DNA from: a virus
IMG/VR virus record: IMGVR_UViG_3300046010_008210
Span: 1-38,912 of that record
Direction: 5' to 3' (one strand)
Length of the DNA stretch: 38,912 bases
Positions within the stretch are counted from its first letter, which is position 1; every line of letters starts with the position of its first letter. Both the position numbers and the translations under genes were made by a program. The notes under the pieces are model-generated. The model was not told where the DNA came from and did not search any database. It saw only the letters and a program-made list of their open reading frames with translations. Shown piece after piece: positions 13,624 to 20,436 of this stretch.

Positions 13624-14465
13624 GCTGACCTCCGTTCGTCCTGCTCACGCCGCCGCTGCATCTCGGCAATCACATCGCCGATCGAGCCCTTGCCCGCCTT
13701 GGCCTCGCGCTGGTACTTCTCGGGGAAGACGCCCTGCCACCCGTTGGCGGTCGAGTCAATCAACGCCCGAATCGCCGGTTCCACCCCGCCGTTGCTCTCG
13801 AACTTCGCCGCCATCGCCGCCGCGCTGCTCGTCGTCAGCGGCTTCCCGCTTGCCCGCCGATGGTCGTAGAACCCGCGTAACGCATTCTGGAACTTGACCC
13901 CTCCGAATCCCCGCCCCTCGAACACGGACGCCACAGCGTCGAAGGAATCGCCAGCCGTGTCGATTCTGGCGCGGCCGTCTGCCGGTGCGCCGAACTCATG
14001 CACCACCGGCTCCGGTTCTTCCGCCTCCGCCTTTTTCGCTTTGGGGGGTAGGGGGGTCTTTTCTTCCTCTCTTCTCTTCTCTTCTCTTCTCTTCTCTGGT
14101 AACGCTTCTGTAACGCTGGCTGCGTTACGCATTTTTGCTACCCGATTCTTCGTATTTGCCCTGTTTTTCGCACCTTTTGACAGATGCGACTCCCAGTTGG
14201 GGAAGGTGATTCCAGACTTTTCGACCACCAGCCAACCAACTTCCTGCATGTGTTGCGCAAAACCCGTAACGCTGATGTAACGGTCAATCCACAAATCTGT
14301 AACGCCGACAGCGTTACCATCTCGCAGTTGCGTGGTCGCCCACGACCACAGCCGGTGGAGCTTGCCGACGATCAAATCCGGGTCCAGGTTGAGGGCGTCC
14401 GCCATCGCAATGACCGCCGGGTCATCACGCAGGTCGGTCCTCATCTTGATCCAATCGCCAGCCAT
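13620..14465 (-). CDS. Replication initiator / primosome-like protein
   Basis: 281 residues from ATG 14465, chosen because AAGGAG stands 8 bases upstream; an earlier TTG (14501) lacks one. The N-terminal domain (GDWIKMRTDLRDDPAVIAMA; LHRLWSWATTQLRDGNAVGV; FAQHMQEVGWLVVEKSG) is the winged-helix module seen at the head of many phage replication proteins. A Lys/Arg/Glu-rich linker with a microsatellite-encoded KRREEKRREEE stretch follows. The C-terminal part (about 165-281) is helical with GWQGVFPEKYQR, like DnaD/DnaT-type regions. It is followed by the loader-like gene and preceded by a leader with a hairpin. Origin binding and helicase recruitment are inferred. Confidence 0.7.
   Translation of the reverse strand: MAGDWIKMRTDLRDDPAVIAMADALNLDPDLIVGKLHRLWSWATTQLRDGNAVGVTDLWIDRYISVTGFAQHMQEVGWLVVEKSGITFPNWESHLSKGAKNRANTKNRVAKMRNAASVTEALPEKRREEKRREEEKTPLPPKAKKAEAEEPEPVVHEFGAPADGRARIDTAGDSFDAVASVFEGRGFGGVKFQNALRGFYDHRRASGKPLTTSSAAAMAAKFESNGGVEPAIRALIDSTANGWQGVFPEKYQREAKAGKGSIGDVIAEMQRRREQDERRSA
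14071..14097. repeat. Pentanucleotide tandem repeat inside the replication gene
   Basis: Five perfect CTTCT units (14071-14095) with a partial sixth, plus a degenerate lead-in from 14061. Because the unit is 5 bases, gain or loss of one unit shifts the reading frame of the surrounding replication gene. It encodes the linker RREEKRREEE. Confidence 0.8.
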
Positions 14466-14604
14466 TGCGTTCGCTCCTTGAACTATGTGTAACTTTCTCA
14501 AACCCGTGCCGGGAGCTTTCGCCCACGGACGGATCCACCACCTGCGTTGTCAGGAACCCCCGCCCGTCATTCGCATCGGGAGGGGGGTGCGGCACACGCC
14601 GCGG
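14466..14604 (-). promoter_or_regulatory. Leader of the replication gene with hairpin
   Basis: A 139-base gap without a gene. It holds a hairpin (GCGGC/GCCGC, loop ACAC, 14589-14602) right after the preceding gene and, near 14480-14500, an A/T-richer stretch (AGTTACACATAG) that could hold a -10 box. The hairpin has no T run on the minus strand. Promoter call is tentative. Confidence 0.3.
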
Positions 14605-14883
14605 TTACTGCTCGGTGCCCTGCCGCTCGGAGTAGGGCGGGCGGGCGGGAACGGCCCGACACGCCAGGTATTCGGCGTAGGCCCAGCGGATCAGGCCGAG
14701 CTTTTCCTCGTCGTCAATCTCGCCGCGGTCCCTCATCTCGCTGATGATGCGGCACATCCGCTCGAACATGCTGCGGCACGCGTTTTCGGTGCGGAGCGGC
14801 ACCGTGCGGGTCGGCGGTCCAATGGGTGGAACGGCGACGGCGGAAGCTGCGAGGCACGCGGACAGGAGGAGCGTCTTGAGCAT
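14605..14883 (-). CDS. Small exported protein
   Basis: 92 residues from ATG 14883. The first 18 residues are a Sec signal peptide (MLKTLLLSACLAASAVAVPP) with a likely AVA cleavage site; the early LSAC could be a lipobox but is unusually close to the start. The mature part is helical and charged (FERMCRIISEMRDRGEIDDE; LIRWAYAEYLACRAVPAR), with three cysteines. It lies between recT and the replication initiator, an odd place for an envelope protein. It may be a lysogenic accessory gene such as an exclusion or surface factor; this is a guess. Confidence 0.6.
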   Translation of the reverse strand: MLKTLLLSACLAASAVAVPPIGPPTRTVPLRTENACRSMFERMCRIISEMRDRGEIDDEEKLGLIRWAYAEYLACRAVPARPPYSERQGTEQ

Positions 14884-15076
14884 GGTGGGCCTTTCGTTGC
14901 GAATGAAACCCCGGCGCCGGGTGTGTGTCCGCGCGCCGGAGAGAGGAGAGAGACAATGCTGGGGCGGGGCTTTCGCCTCTCACCCCAGCCGGAGGGGGAT
15001 GCGCTGGAGCGTGGCCTGGGTGCGAGCCCAAGCGCCGCGTGCCGTGAACAACGCGGCGGACCTACCCACGCATGAT
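14884..15076 (-). promoter_or_regulatory. 193-base intergenic leader with strong hairpin
   Basis: No gene is supported here. A 7-base perfect stem GCTGGGG/CCCCAGC (14958-14989) encloses a smaller GGCG/CGCC stem. A purine-rich tract (GAGAGGAGAGAGA, 14940-14953 on the plus strand) follows on the minus-strand path to the exported-protein gene. It looks like a leader for the gene at 14883. No promoter boxes stand out. Confidence 0.4.
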
Positions 15077-16039
15077 TCAGGTGCCGCTGTCGGGCTCGAA
15101 CGGCGGCGGATCGCTCAGGAAGTCCAGATCGTCGTTGATGGGCTTGGCTGCGGGCTTGGTCGTCTTGGCAGGCTCGGCCTTTGCCGCGGCAACCGTCGCG
15201 GCTCGAATCTGCTCCACCTTGGCGGCAACGCTGGGAGCGGTGGCGGGCTCGGGCTCCTGCCCAACCTGCTCGCCGGTCCCCATCTCGCCGAAGTCCAGAG
15301 CAACTTCCGCCCGGTCCACGTTCGATATTGCCACCTCAACATCCACGGTCAGGGGCAGGTACTTGCACAGACGGCGCAGGGCGGTCTTCTTGGCCATCTC
15401 GCCGTAGTGGTCGGCCCACGGCCCGAACTTGCCCGCCCGGCTCATGCCGCGGATGCGATCGACTTCCGCCCGCGTCATCACCACCAACTGATGCGCCCCG
15501 TCCTTGAACGTGGCCATTGCCCAAGCGTGGGTGATCTTGCTGTCGCTCATGTCCGAGGCACATGGCTTGTGCCTGAACTTGGGGTGAATCCCGTGTTCAA
15601 ACTCGAACTCATCACCATCTCTTACAACTTCAGCCTGAATGGTGCTGATGAACCCGGAACGCCTGGCCAGCTCGACCAGCCCGCGATAGCCGACGATCAA
15701 CTGGCATTCGCAGGTGTTGGCCTTGCGATTCTCGTAGGGGATCAGGTAGACGCTGCCCAAGGTGCTAGGCATGAGCTTCAACTCTGCACACTTCACCATG
15801 CAGTCCAGAACACTCAATGGCGTGCACGCCATGAGCTTGGGGGTGCGGCTCGCGGCAATGGCAAAGAGCTTCACCAACGCCTCCGCACTCATCGCGGCCC
15901 CGGCCACCTTCTGCAACTCGTCCTTCTTCGATCCGCCCAACAGGGCCCGCACACTCAGCCGACTGTCCGCCGGCGGCTCCTGCTTGACCACCGAACCGTT
16001 CGTATCAATCACGCTCATCTGTCCGTTTGCCTGCGTCAC
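15077..16039 (-). CDS. recT: RecT-type single-strand annealing protein
   Basis: 320 residues from GTG 16039, which overlaps the upstream TGA and has GGAGG 8 bases before it. The family core is clear: ALVKLFAIAASRTPKLMACT, then CTPLSVLDCMVKCAELKLMP, IVGYRGLVELARRSGFISTI and WADHYGEMAKKTALRRLCKY. RecT binds single strands and pairs complementary DNA, working with a RecE-type exonuclease, here at 17132-18025. The last 70 residues are an Ala/Pro/Lys linker ending in an acidic tip (NDDLDFLSDPPPFEPDSGT), a pattern typical of single-strand-binding-type tails that recruit partners. Confidence 0.92.
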   Translation of the reverse strand: MTQANGQMSVIDTNGSVVKQEPPADSRLSVRALLGGSKKDELQKVAGAAMSAEALVKLFAIAASRTPKLMACTPLSVLDCMVKCAELKLMPSTLGSVYLIPYENRKANTCECQLIVGYRGLVELARRSGFISTIQAEVVRDGDEFEFEHGIHPKFRHKPCASDMSDSKITHAWAMATFKDGAHQLVVMTRAEVDRIRGMSRAGKFGPWADHYGEMAKKTALRRLCKYLPLTVDVEVAISNVDRAEVALDFGEMGTGEQVGQEPEPATAPSVAAKVEQIRAATVAAAKAEPAKTTKPAAKPINDDLDFLSDPPPFEPDSGT

Positions 16040-17061
16040 TTCGCACCTCCCTCAAGAACTGCCGCCATCTGATCCACCCACGCCGCCGCCTTCACGTTCG
16101 CCTCGCGGATACGGGCCACCACTGAAACCGCACGCGGGCCGACTGCCGGGAACTCAAACGCCCGCAGCCGTTCAGCCACATCACGCAGCTTGGCCGCGTC
16201 GGGGGCGTCCTCGAGTGCCCGCGCCGCCCGTTCTTCTGCTTCCTGCTTGGCCTGCTCTGCCGCAGCCTGGGCACGCTCCGCGGCTTCGGTCGCCGCCTGT
16301 GCTTCTTTGGCCTCTTGCATGATGCGGTCGGCCTCGGCTCGCTCAGCGTCGATCTTGGCCCGTTCCTCCCGCATCTCGGCCTCGTGCGCCTCACGTTCGG
16401 CCCGAGCCTTCAACTCGCGTTCCGCCGCCTCGGCCTTGAGCTTGGCGTTTTCCTTCACCAGCCGCAACTCGTTGGCCCGGCGCTCAGCCTCTGCCGCCGC
16501 CGCTGCCTCTGCGTCCGCCTTGGCCTTCGCCTGGCGACCCTCAAACGCCTCCCGCTCGCGGGTGTACAGGTTGTTCCAAGCGTCGTCGCTCATGCCGCCA
16601 AGGTCGTGGTAACGGGTGTCTGTGCCGAACGGCATCAGTGCCGTGGCACGGTCGATGCGGCGCACTTCTGACCGCTTGATTTCCGCACGCTCGGCGTAGG
16701 TTTCGCACTCTTCCAGCCGCGTCTCGACCTTCTCGCACTCGACACGGATCATGCCCGCGACAGCATCAACGGCCTTGCCGAACCGCAGGGCGTCTTCCTT
16801 GACCATCTTGCGGGTGGCCTCGGTCGCCGTCCTGACCTTCTTGATTTCGAGCCTTGCCACCTTCGCGGCCTTCATCGCCGCCGTCTGGTTCTCGTCCGTC
16901 ACCACGATGTTCGCTGCCTTGCTCGTCGCCTCCTGCATGTCGCAGAAGTGGCCGCCAAACGACACCAGCAGCGTCTCTGATGTGCTTGCGGACACCCCCG
17001 CCGCCTCGATGGCCTTGACCAACTCACTGTTTTCTTTCACGGTACTGCTCACGGAACCCAT
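16036..17061 (-). CDS. Coiled-coil protein of the recombination cluster
   Basis: 341 residues from ATG 17061 (GGAG 7 bases upstream). Residues 1-125 are a helical domain (ELVKAIEAAGVSASTSETLL; KAAKVARLEIKKVRTATEAT; MIRVECEKVETRLEECETYA). Residues 165-290 form a very long Ala/Glu/Arg coiled coil. The C-terminal 50 residues are compact (AFEFPAVGPRAVSVVARIRE). Proteins of this build are often encoded between RecT-type annealing proteins and YqaJ/RecE-type nucleases in phages, as here. They may be partners of the nuclease, but their activity is not known. GTGA overlap with recT. Confidence 0.65.
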   Translation of the reverse strand: MGSVSSTVKENSELVKAIEAAGVSASTSETLLVSFGGHFCDMQEATSKAANIVVTDENQTAAMKAAKVARLEIKKVRTATEATRKMVKEDALRFGKAVDAVAGMIRVECEKVETRLEECETYAERAEIKRSEVRRIDRATALMPFGTDTRYHDLGGMSDDAWNNLYTREREAFEGRQAKAKADAEAAAAAEAERRANELRLVKENAKLKAEAAERELKARAEREAHEAEMREERAKIDAERAEADRIMQEAKEAQAATEAAERAQAAAEQAKQEAEERAARALEDAPDAAKLRDVAERLRAFEFPAVGPRAVSVVARIREANVKAAAWVDQMAAVLEGGAK

Positions 17062-17131
17062 CCATTTCTCCAGCGAATGCGCTGGCCCTTTCCCCGCTCT
17101 CTATGACGGGGATCGGGCGAGGGCACGCGCC
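17062..17131 (-). other. Short intergenic leader with two hairpins
   Basis: Two stems lie before the coiled-coil gene: CCAGCG/CGCTGG (17070-17085, loop AATG) and TCCCCG/CGGGGA (17091-17112). The next gene's ribosome site overlaps the first hairpin's edge. They lack T runs, so a leader or RNA-processing role is more likely than termination. Confidence 0.4.
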
Positions 17132-18025
17132 TCAGACGTTGCCGTCGGTCCACTTGGCGATGTACCAGGTGGGGGGCTGAATCTCGACCAGTTCGGCGGC
17201 GTATCCAGGCCATGCGTTGGCCTGCTGACACTTGCGGACCTGATCCAACCAGCGGTCCACGCGGATGCGTCCGATGGTCAGGAACTCGGCGCCGAGGCTG
17301 TACCCTGCCGCCTCAAACGGTGCTTCGTTCTCGACGCAGCCGAACACGAAATCCAGACCGGACAGGCCCAGAGCGTGACAGCCGCGGAGGTAGAACGCGG
17401 CTTGGGTGTCGTACCCATAATCCACGATGCTGGCCGCAAACGCCCGTTCGGAAGCGTCGGCAGTCGTCTTAAGGTCGCCGATCATCATGGTGCCGATGAT
17501 CGAATCGAGCTTGGCTTTGCAGGTCACGCCGCCATCGTCCCACACAATGACCACTTCGGATTCGGTCGATGCGTTGAAGATCGTTCCAAGCTGCGGGTGC
17601 TCAAGGATCGCCGCGACCATGCGTGTTGCCCGCTCCATTTCCTCGTCGGACACGATGAGTTTGCCCGGATTCGCCTCGGCGTACTCGGTCCACGCCTTGG
17701 TGTCCATGCCGAACGCGCGGCCGGTCTTGGGGTTGATCGGGGCGGGGATGGTGTTGCCCTTCACGCGGCTGGGCTCGAACAACATCAGGTGTGCCAGGGA
17801 GCCGAGACGCTTGGCGTCCGATTCCTTGTGGCTGCCGCTGGCGTAGTTCACCTTGAAGTGAGCCGGCGAACGGTCCATGAGCTTGAGCGTGCTGTGGTTC
17901 ACCGCGCGGGCGGAAAAGTACACATCGCTCGGAACGTCGCGGTAGATGCCCGGCTTGGGATCCTTGGGATTGAACGCCTTGGCGTCCTGAATGGTGAGGG
18001 GGAACGTTGCGGTTGCTGTCGTCAC
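17132..18025 (-). CDS. RecE/YqaJ-like PD-(D/E)XK exonuclease
   Basis: 297 residues from GTG 18025. Motifs: RLGSLAHLMLFEP (His79), KAKLDSI (Asp174), IGDLKTT (Asp184, Lys186) and VDYGYDTQAAFYLRG (Tyr205, Gln208), the order found in RecE, lambda exonuclease-like and DUF3799 nucleases. It would resect DNA ends to expose single strands for RecT. Start choice: the GTG has AGGAG 8 bases upstream in a 15-base context identical to that of the next gene upstream. An earlier GTG (18133) overlaps the upstream stop but adds 36 residues that run through a hairpin region and are not protein-like. Confidence 0.88.
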   Translation of the reverse strand: MTTATATFPLTIQDAKAFNPKDPKPGIYRDVPSDVYFSARAVNHSTLKLMDRSPAHFKVNYASGSHKESDAKRLGSLAHLMLFEPSRVKGNTIPAPINPKTGRAFGMDTKAWTEYAEANPGKLIVSDEEMERATRMVAAILEHPQLGTIFNASTESEVVIVWDDGGVTCKAKLDSIIGTMMIGDLKTTADASERAFAASIVDYGYDTQAAFYLRGCHALGLSGLDFVFGCVENEAPFEAAGYSLGAEFLTIGRIRVDRWLDQVRKCQQANAWPGYAAELVEIQPPTWYIAKWTDGNV

Positions 18026-18129
18026 GGTCAGACTCCTGAATGTGATTGGCCAACACGGCGAATCCCCTTGGGCCCCTGCGCTGGCGACAAGCAGGGGTGT
18101 GCGGCACAGGCCCTCGGGGTTTCGTCGTG
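18026..18129 (-). other. Intergenic leader with hairpin before the exonuclease gene
   Basis: A 104-base stretch between genes with a 7-base perfect stem CCCCTGC/GCAGGGG (18073-18097, 11-base loop). An open frame crosses it but looks non-coding. The block ends in the ribosome-site context shared with the start at 18567. Confidence 0.45.
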
Positions 18130-18567
18130 TCACTCGAGCATCATCAGGGCAAGTTCAAGGTCGTCCGCGATCTTGCGGGTGTCGGTCACATCGCCGCAGT
18201 TAACGCGACGATGCAGCCGCTTGAGCAGATTGATGCCCGCGCGCCGCTTGTTCTCAGCGTCAGACAGCGGGGGCAGCTTGGAGAGGGGCGGCAGGCTCGC
18301 CGCGGCGTGGCCCATCGTGCCGCCACGCCCGCCGTGTGCAGGGTCGCTGCAAACGTCCGCGGGGCATCCACCATCGAAGGCGTCTGCGAACAGTTCGCCA
18401 TCGGAGAGCCGCCCGAACTTCTCGGGGGGTGCGTTCAGAATGTCGTTGATGAGTGCGGCCTCGGCAGCGAGCGGCGAGGGGGCCCGACCATCCGCCCGAC
18501 GGGTGGGGTGGTCAAGGTCGAGGGCGGGGGCAACGGACGCGATGATGTTGCGGAAAACCTGATTCAC
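18130..18567 (-). CDS. Hypothetical protein downstream of integrase
   Basis: 145 residues from GTG 18567, three bases after the integrase stop, with GGAG 8 bases upstream. Residues 1-60 are mixed (MNQVFRNIIASVAPALDLDH; LAAEAALINDILNAPPEKFG). The middle is Gly/Ala/Pro-rich, and the C-terminus is a helical pair (DAENKRRAGINLLKRLHRRV; DTRKIADDLELALMMLE). No family is recognised. Position between integrase and exonuclease places it in the recombination block. Confidence 0.55.
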   Translation of the reverse strand: MNQVFRNIIASVAPALDLDHPTRRADGRAPSPLAAEAALINDILNAPPEKFGRLSDGELFADAFDGGCPADVCSDPAHGGRGGTMGHAAASLPPLSKLPPLSDAENKRRAGINLLKRLHRRVNCGDVTDTRKIADDLELALMMLE

Positions 18568-18569
18568 GG

Positions 18570-20018
18570 TCAGACTCCATCAAGGAGTCGGGCGACCGAT
18601 CTGAGCAGATCAGCGATTGCTGATCTTTGCTCCGTTCCAAGTTTTTGCTCCGACAATGCCGATTGTCGGAGTGCAAACTCGGCGGATTTCAGACCGTCGA
18701 ACGACTCGACCCACGCAGATGCAGCGGCCCGCACGCCCGACGATTGGTCAGGTTGCGAAGCATGAACAGGCCGTTGTGTGCGGGCCGCTGTGTCTGCGTG
18801 ATGATTTGGGGGTGCCTGTTCATGGACTTGCTTCGCACCCTTATCATCGGCGATTGGTGGGGGTGGAGTCAAGTCTTTTGTGTTCGATCCATCACTTTTT
18901 TCTTCAGGCCACAGTTCGGGCAATCGCTCCAGCGCAGCAGAAAACAGGCCCAAGTCAGCATCTAAGTATCTGTCCCCTACGTCGTTGGCGTGCCGGATCA
19001 GTTGGTCGATTACGTTCGCCTGGACGCCAACCGCGACCAGCGTAGTTTTGAACCATTTTCTTGCGGAATGTGGGGAGAATCCCCTACCTCGAGCATCTTT
19101 CTCGAGTATTCCAGCCCGTTCGCGGTCTGCTCGCCATGCGGTTCGGGCGGGCTGGATTGGGAATACCGGGTCCTCGAGGGAATGCGGCACCGTCGCCCGA
19201 TGCTCGGTCAGCAGGGACGCCAGCCGCCGCGGCAGCGGGAGCGTGATGTGACGGGCTCCCTTGTGCATGTCGGGCTTCCACCGGATCACCGGCGGGTCCG
19301 CGTCCAGGCTCAGATCCCCCCACTTCCACCCGCGAGGCGTCGCCCCGTTCTCGTCGCCCCCCAGCTCGCCGTACCGCAGGCCACACATGAACAGGGCGTA
19401 CCAGTACAGTGCCCGGTTGCCCGTCGCCCGTCGGTCCCGGCGCTGTGCCGCCAACGCGAACCGGATCAGCAGGCGGGCTTCTTCGGTCTTCGCCGCCCGT
19501 GCCCCCGGTGCGTCGTCGCTGCCTGATTGGTGTGCCAGTACCAGCGGGTCACGCGGGAGCCGTTGCGCCGCGGCGAGCCATCGGGTGAAGCTCTTGAACG
19601 CAGACAGTGCCGCGTCCCCGGTGTTGAGTGCCCACCGCCCGGACGACACGCGGGCGCCGATCCACCCGGTGACGGCTTCAAACGTGATCCCCTCGGGGTG
19701 ACGCCAACCAAGCTCCGCAGCAGCGGCCTCGATGGTTTCGCGGAACTGGCGGATTGATTTCGGCTTTCGGCCTCGACCGAGCATGTACGCGGCCCAAGCG
19801 TCCAGAGCGGAATCCAGCGCCGAAGCGTCGGTTTCAAGCCTGGCCAACACTGGTCCCGCTTCACGCTCCGCCGGCGTCGCAACTCGCGCGGTGGTGCTCA
19901 TTCCCTCATTGTGTGGCATCACCCCCTCAATGTGCAAGGTAAATTTACCCCTATCCGTGTGAGAAAGTGTGATTTCACAGGCCGAACCGTCCGATACCAC
20001 GATTCGCACCGTCCCCAT
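18570..20018 (-). CDS. int: Tyrosine recombinase (integrase)
   Basis: 482 residues from ATG 20018, which has GGGAG 8 bases upstream; ATG 19901 is a possible shorter start. Residues about 65-150 form the SAM-like core-binding domain. The catalytic domain has the full set of active residues: Arg215 (GLRYGEL), Lys253, His317 and Arg320 (FSPHSARKW), His343 (LIRHANDVG) and the nucleophile Tyr351 (DRYLD). It marks the phage as temperate. An unusual 131-residue tail follows Tyr351: Pro/His/Gln-rich, then helical (SALSEQKLGTEQRSAIADLL). The DNA coding this tail is packed with inverted repeats, so attP could lie there. The first 40 residues are beta-like, similar to arm-type DNA-binding domains. Confidence 0.93.
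   Translation of the reverse strand: MGTVRIVVSDGSACEITLSHTDRGKFTLHIEGVMPHNEGMSTTARVATPAEREAGPVLARLETDASALDSALDAWAAYMLGRGRKPKSIRQFRETIEAAAAELGWRHPEGITFEAVTGWIGARVSSGRWALNTGDAALSAFKSFTRWLAAAQRLPRDPLVLAHQSGSDDAPGARAAKTEEARLLIRFALAAQRRDRRATGNRALYWYALFMCGLRYGELGGDENGATPRGWKWGDLSLDADPPVIRWKPDMHKGARHITLPLPRRLASLLTEHRATVPHSLEDPVFPIQPARTAWRADRERAGILEKDARGRGFSPHSARKWFKTTLVAVGVQANVIDQLIRHANDVGDRYLDADLGLFSAALERLPELWPEEKSDGSNTKDLTPPPPIADDKGAKQVHEQAPPNHHADTAARTQRPVHASQPDQSSGVRAAASAWVESFDGLKSAEFALRQSALSEQKLGTEQRSAIADLLRSVARLLDGV
18608..18837. repeat. Cluster of inverted repeats in the 3' end of int
   Basis: Four dyads: GATCAGC/GCTGATC (18608-18625, loop GATT); TCCGACAAT/ATTGTCGGA (18649-18670, loop GCCG); AGCGGCCCGCAC at 18723-18734 with its complement at 18778-18789; and TGCGAAGC+ATGAACAGGC at 18754-18771 with its complement at 18814-18837 (6-base bulge). 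The last two interlock in the order A, B, A', B'. Their density exceeds that of the surrounding coding sequence. They may be an attP site, recombinase binding sites or an RNA structure. Confidence 0.6.
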
Positions 20019-20225
20019 AACCAATTCTCCCGCATAGCTTTGTGTAGTGGGGGCCAGCGTACCGGGGAATCCGCTGGCTGGCAAGAGTTTGACGCAGGAT
20101 TTGTCAACGTGCCGTTTCTGGAGAAGTCGCCAGAGTCGTAACGCATAACCGCCACGCTGGTGATGCGATAGGTTCGGGCGATTTTCGCCATTGTGCCGGG
20201 TGGGGGCGTGCGTTACCCTTGGGGG
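20019..20225. promoter_or_regulatory. Divergent control region between int and a membrane gene
   Basis: No convincing gene. Two dyads: GCCAGCG/CGCTGGC (20053-20078, 12-base spacer) and TTGAC/GTCAA (20089-20107, 9-base spacer). On the minus strand a TTGACA box (20107-20102) faces int, but no good -10 lies 17 bases on. The region probably holds the promoters and operators for int and the plus-strand gene. Confidence 0.45.
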
Positions 20226-20435
20226 ATGAGCACCACACGCAAGCCGTTCACGTTCCGCGACTTGCTTGCAATCGTGTTCACGCTTCTGCTGGTCGTTGGG
20301 TCCGTTGGCGGCGCGATCTACTCCATCGCCAGCCGCCCACGCGAACCTGACGCCATGACTGCGGGGCAGGCGGTGCTCTGCGCCGGGTTGTTTCTGGCCT
20401 TTCTTTTCGGCGTGTCTCTCGGACGCTCCAAGTAG
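20226..20435 (+). CDS. Small two-helix membrane protein
   Basis: 69 residues from ATG 20226 (GGGGG just before). Two membrane helices: about 13-33 (LLAIVFTLLLVVGSVGGAIY) and 46-64 (GQAVLCAGLFLAFLFGVSL), joined by a short charged loop (SRPREPDAM). It is one of only two plus-strand genes, divergent from int and ending one base before the end of the giant gene on the other strand. That isolated, int-adjacent position suits a gene expressed in the lysogen, such as a superinfection-exclusion protein. A holin is also possible from topology. Function not established. Confidence 0.6.
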   Translation: MSTTRKPFTFRDLLAIVFTLLLVVGSVGGAIYSIASRPREPDAMTAGQAVLCAGLFLAFLFGVSLGRSK

Positions 20436-20436
20436 C

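Noticed and set aside
15755-15775. GTGCTAGGCAT as a fourth CTAGCAC site
   Set aside because: Only a half-site matches and it lies inside recT coding sequence; the same holds for GCGCTAGGTGTTC near 31392.
14958-18097. Intergenic hairpins (14958, 17070, 17091, 18073) as rho-independent terminators
   Set aside because: None is followed by a T run on the transcribed strand, and genes continue downstream in the same direction.
18026-18133. GTG at 18133 as start of the exonuclease gene
   Set aside because: It overlaps the upstream stop nicely, but the extra 36 residues run through a hairpin and are not protein-like. The GTG at 18025 has AGGAG and a repeated initiation context.
16751-18562. Long plus-strand open frame (603 codons) opposite the recombination genes
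   Set aside because: It lies antisense to well-supported coiled-coil and exonuclease genes, and its residues are biased to Arg, Ser, Ala and Pro. Such frames arise by chance in high-GC DNA.
19919-20191. Minus-strand frame of 90 codons upstream of int
   Set aside because: It overlaps the first 100 bases of int in another frame, has no ribosome site and no recognisable fold. The region reads better as a control region.
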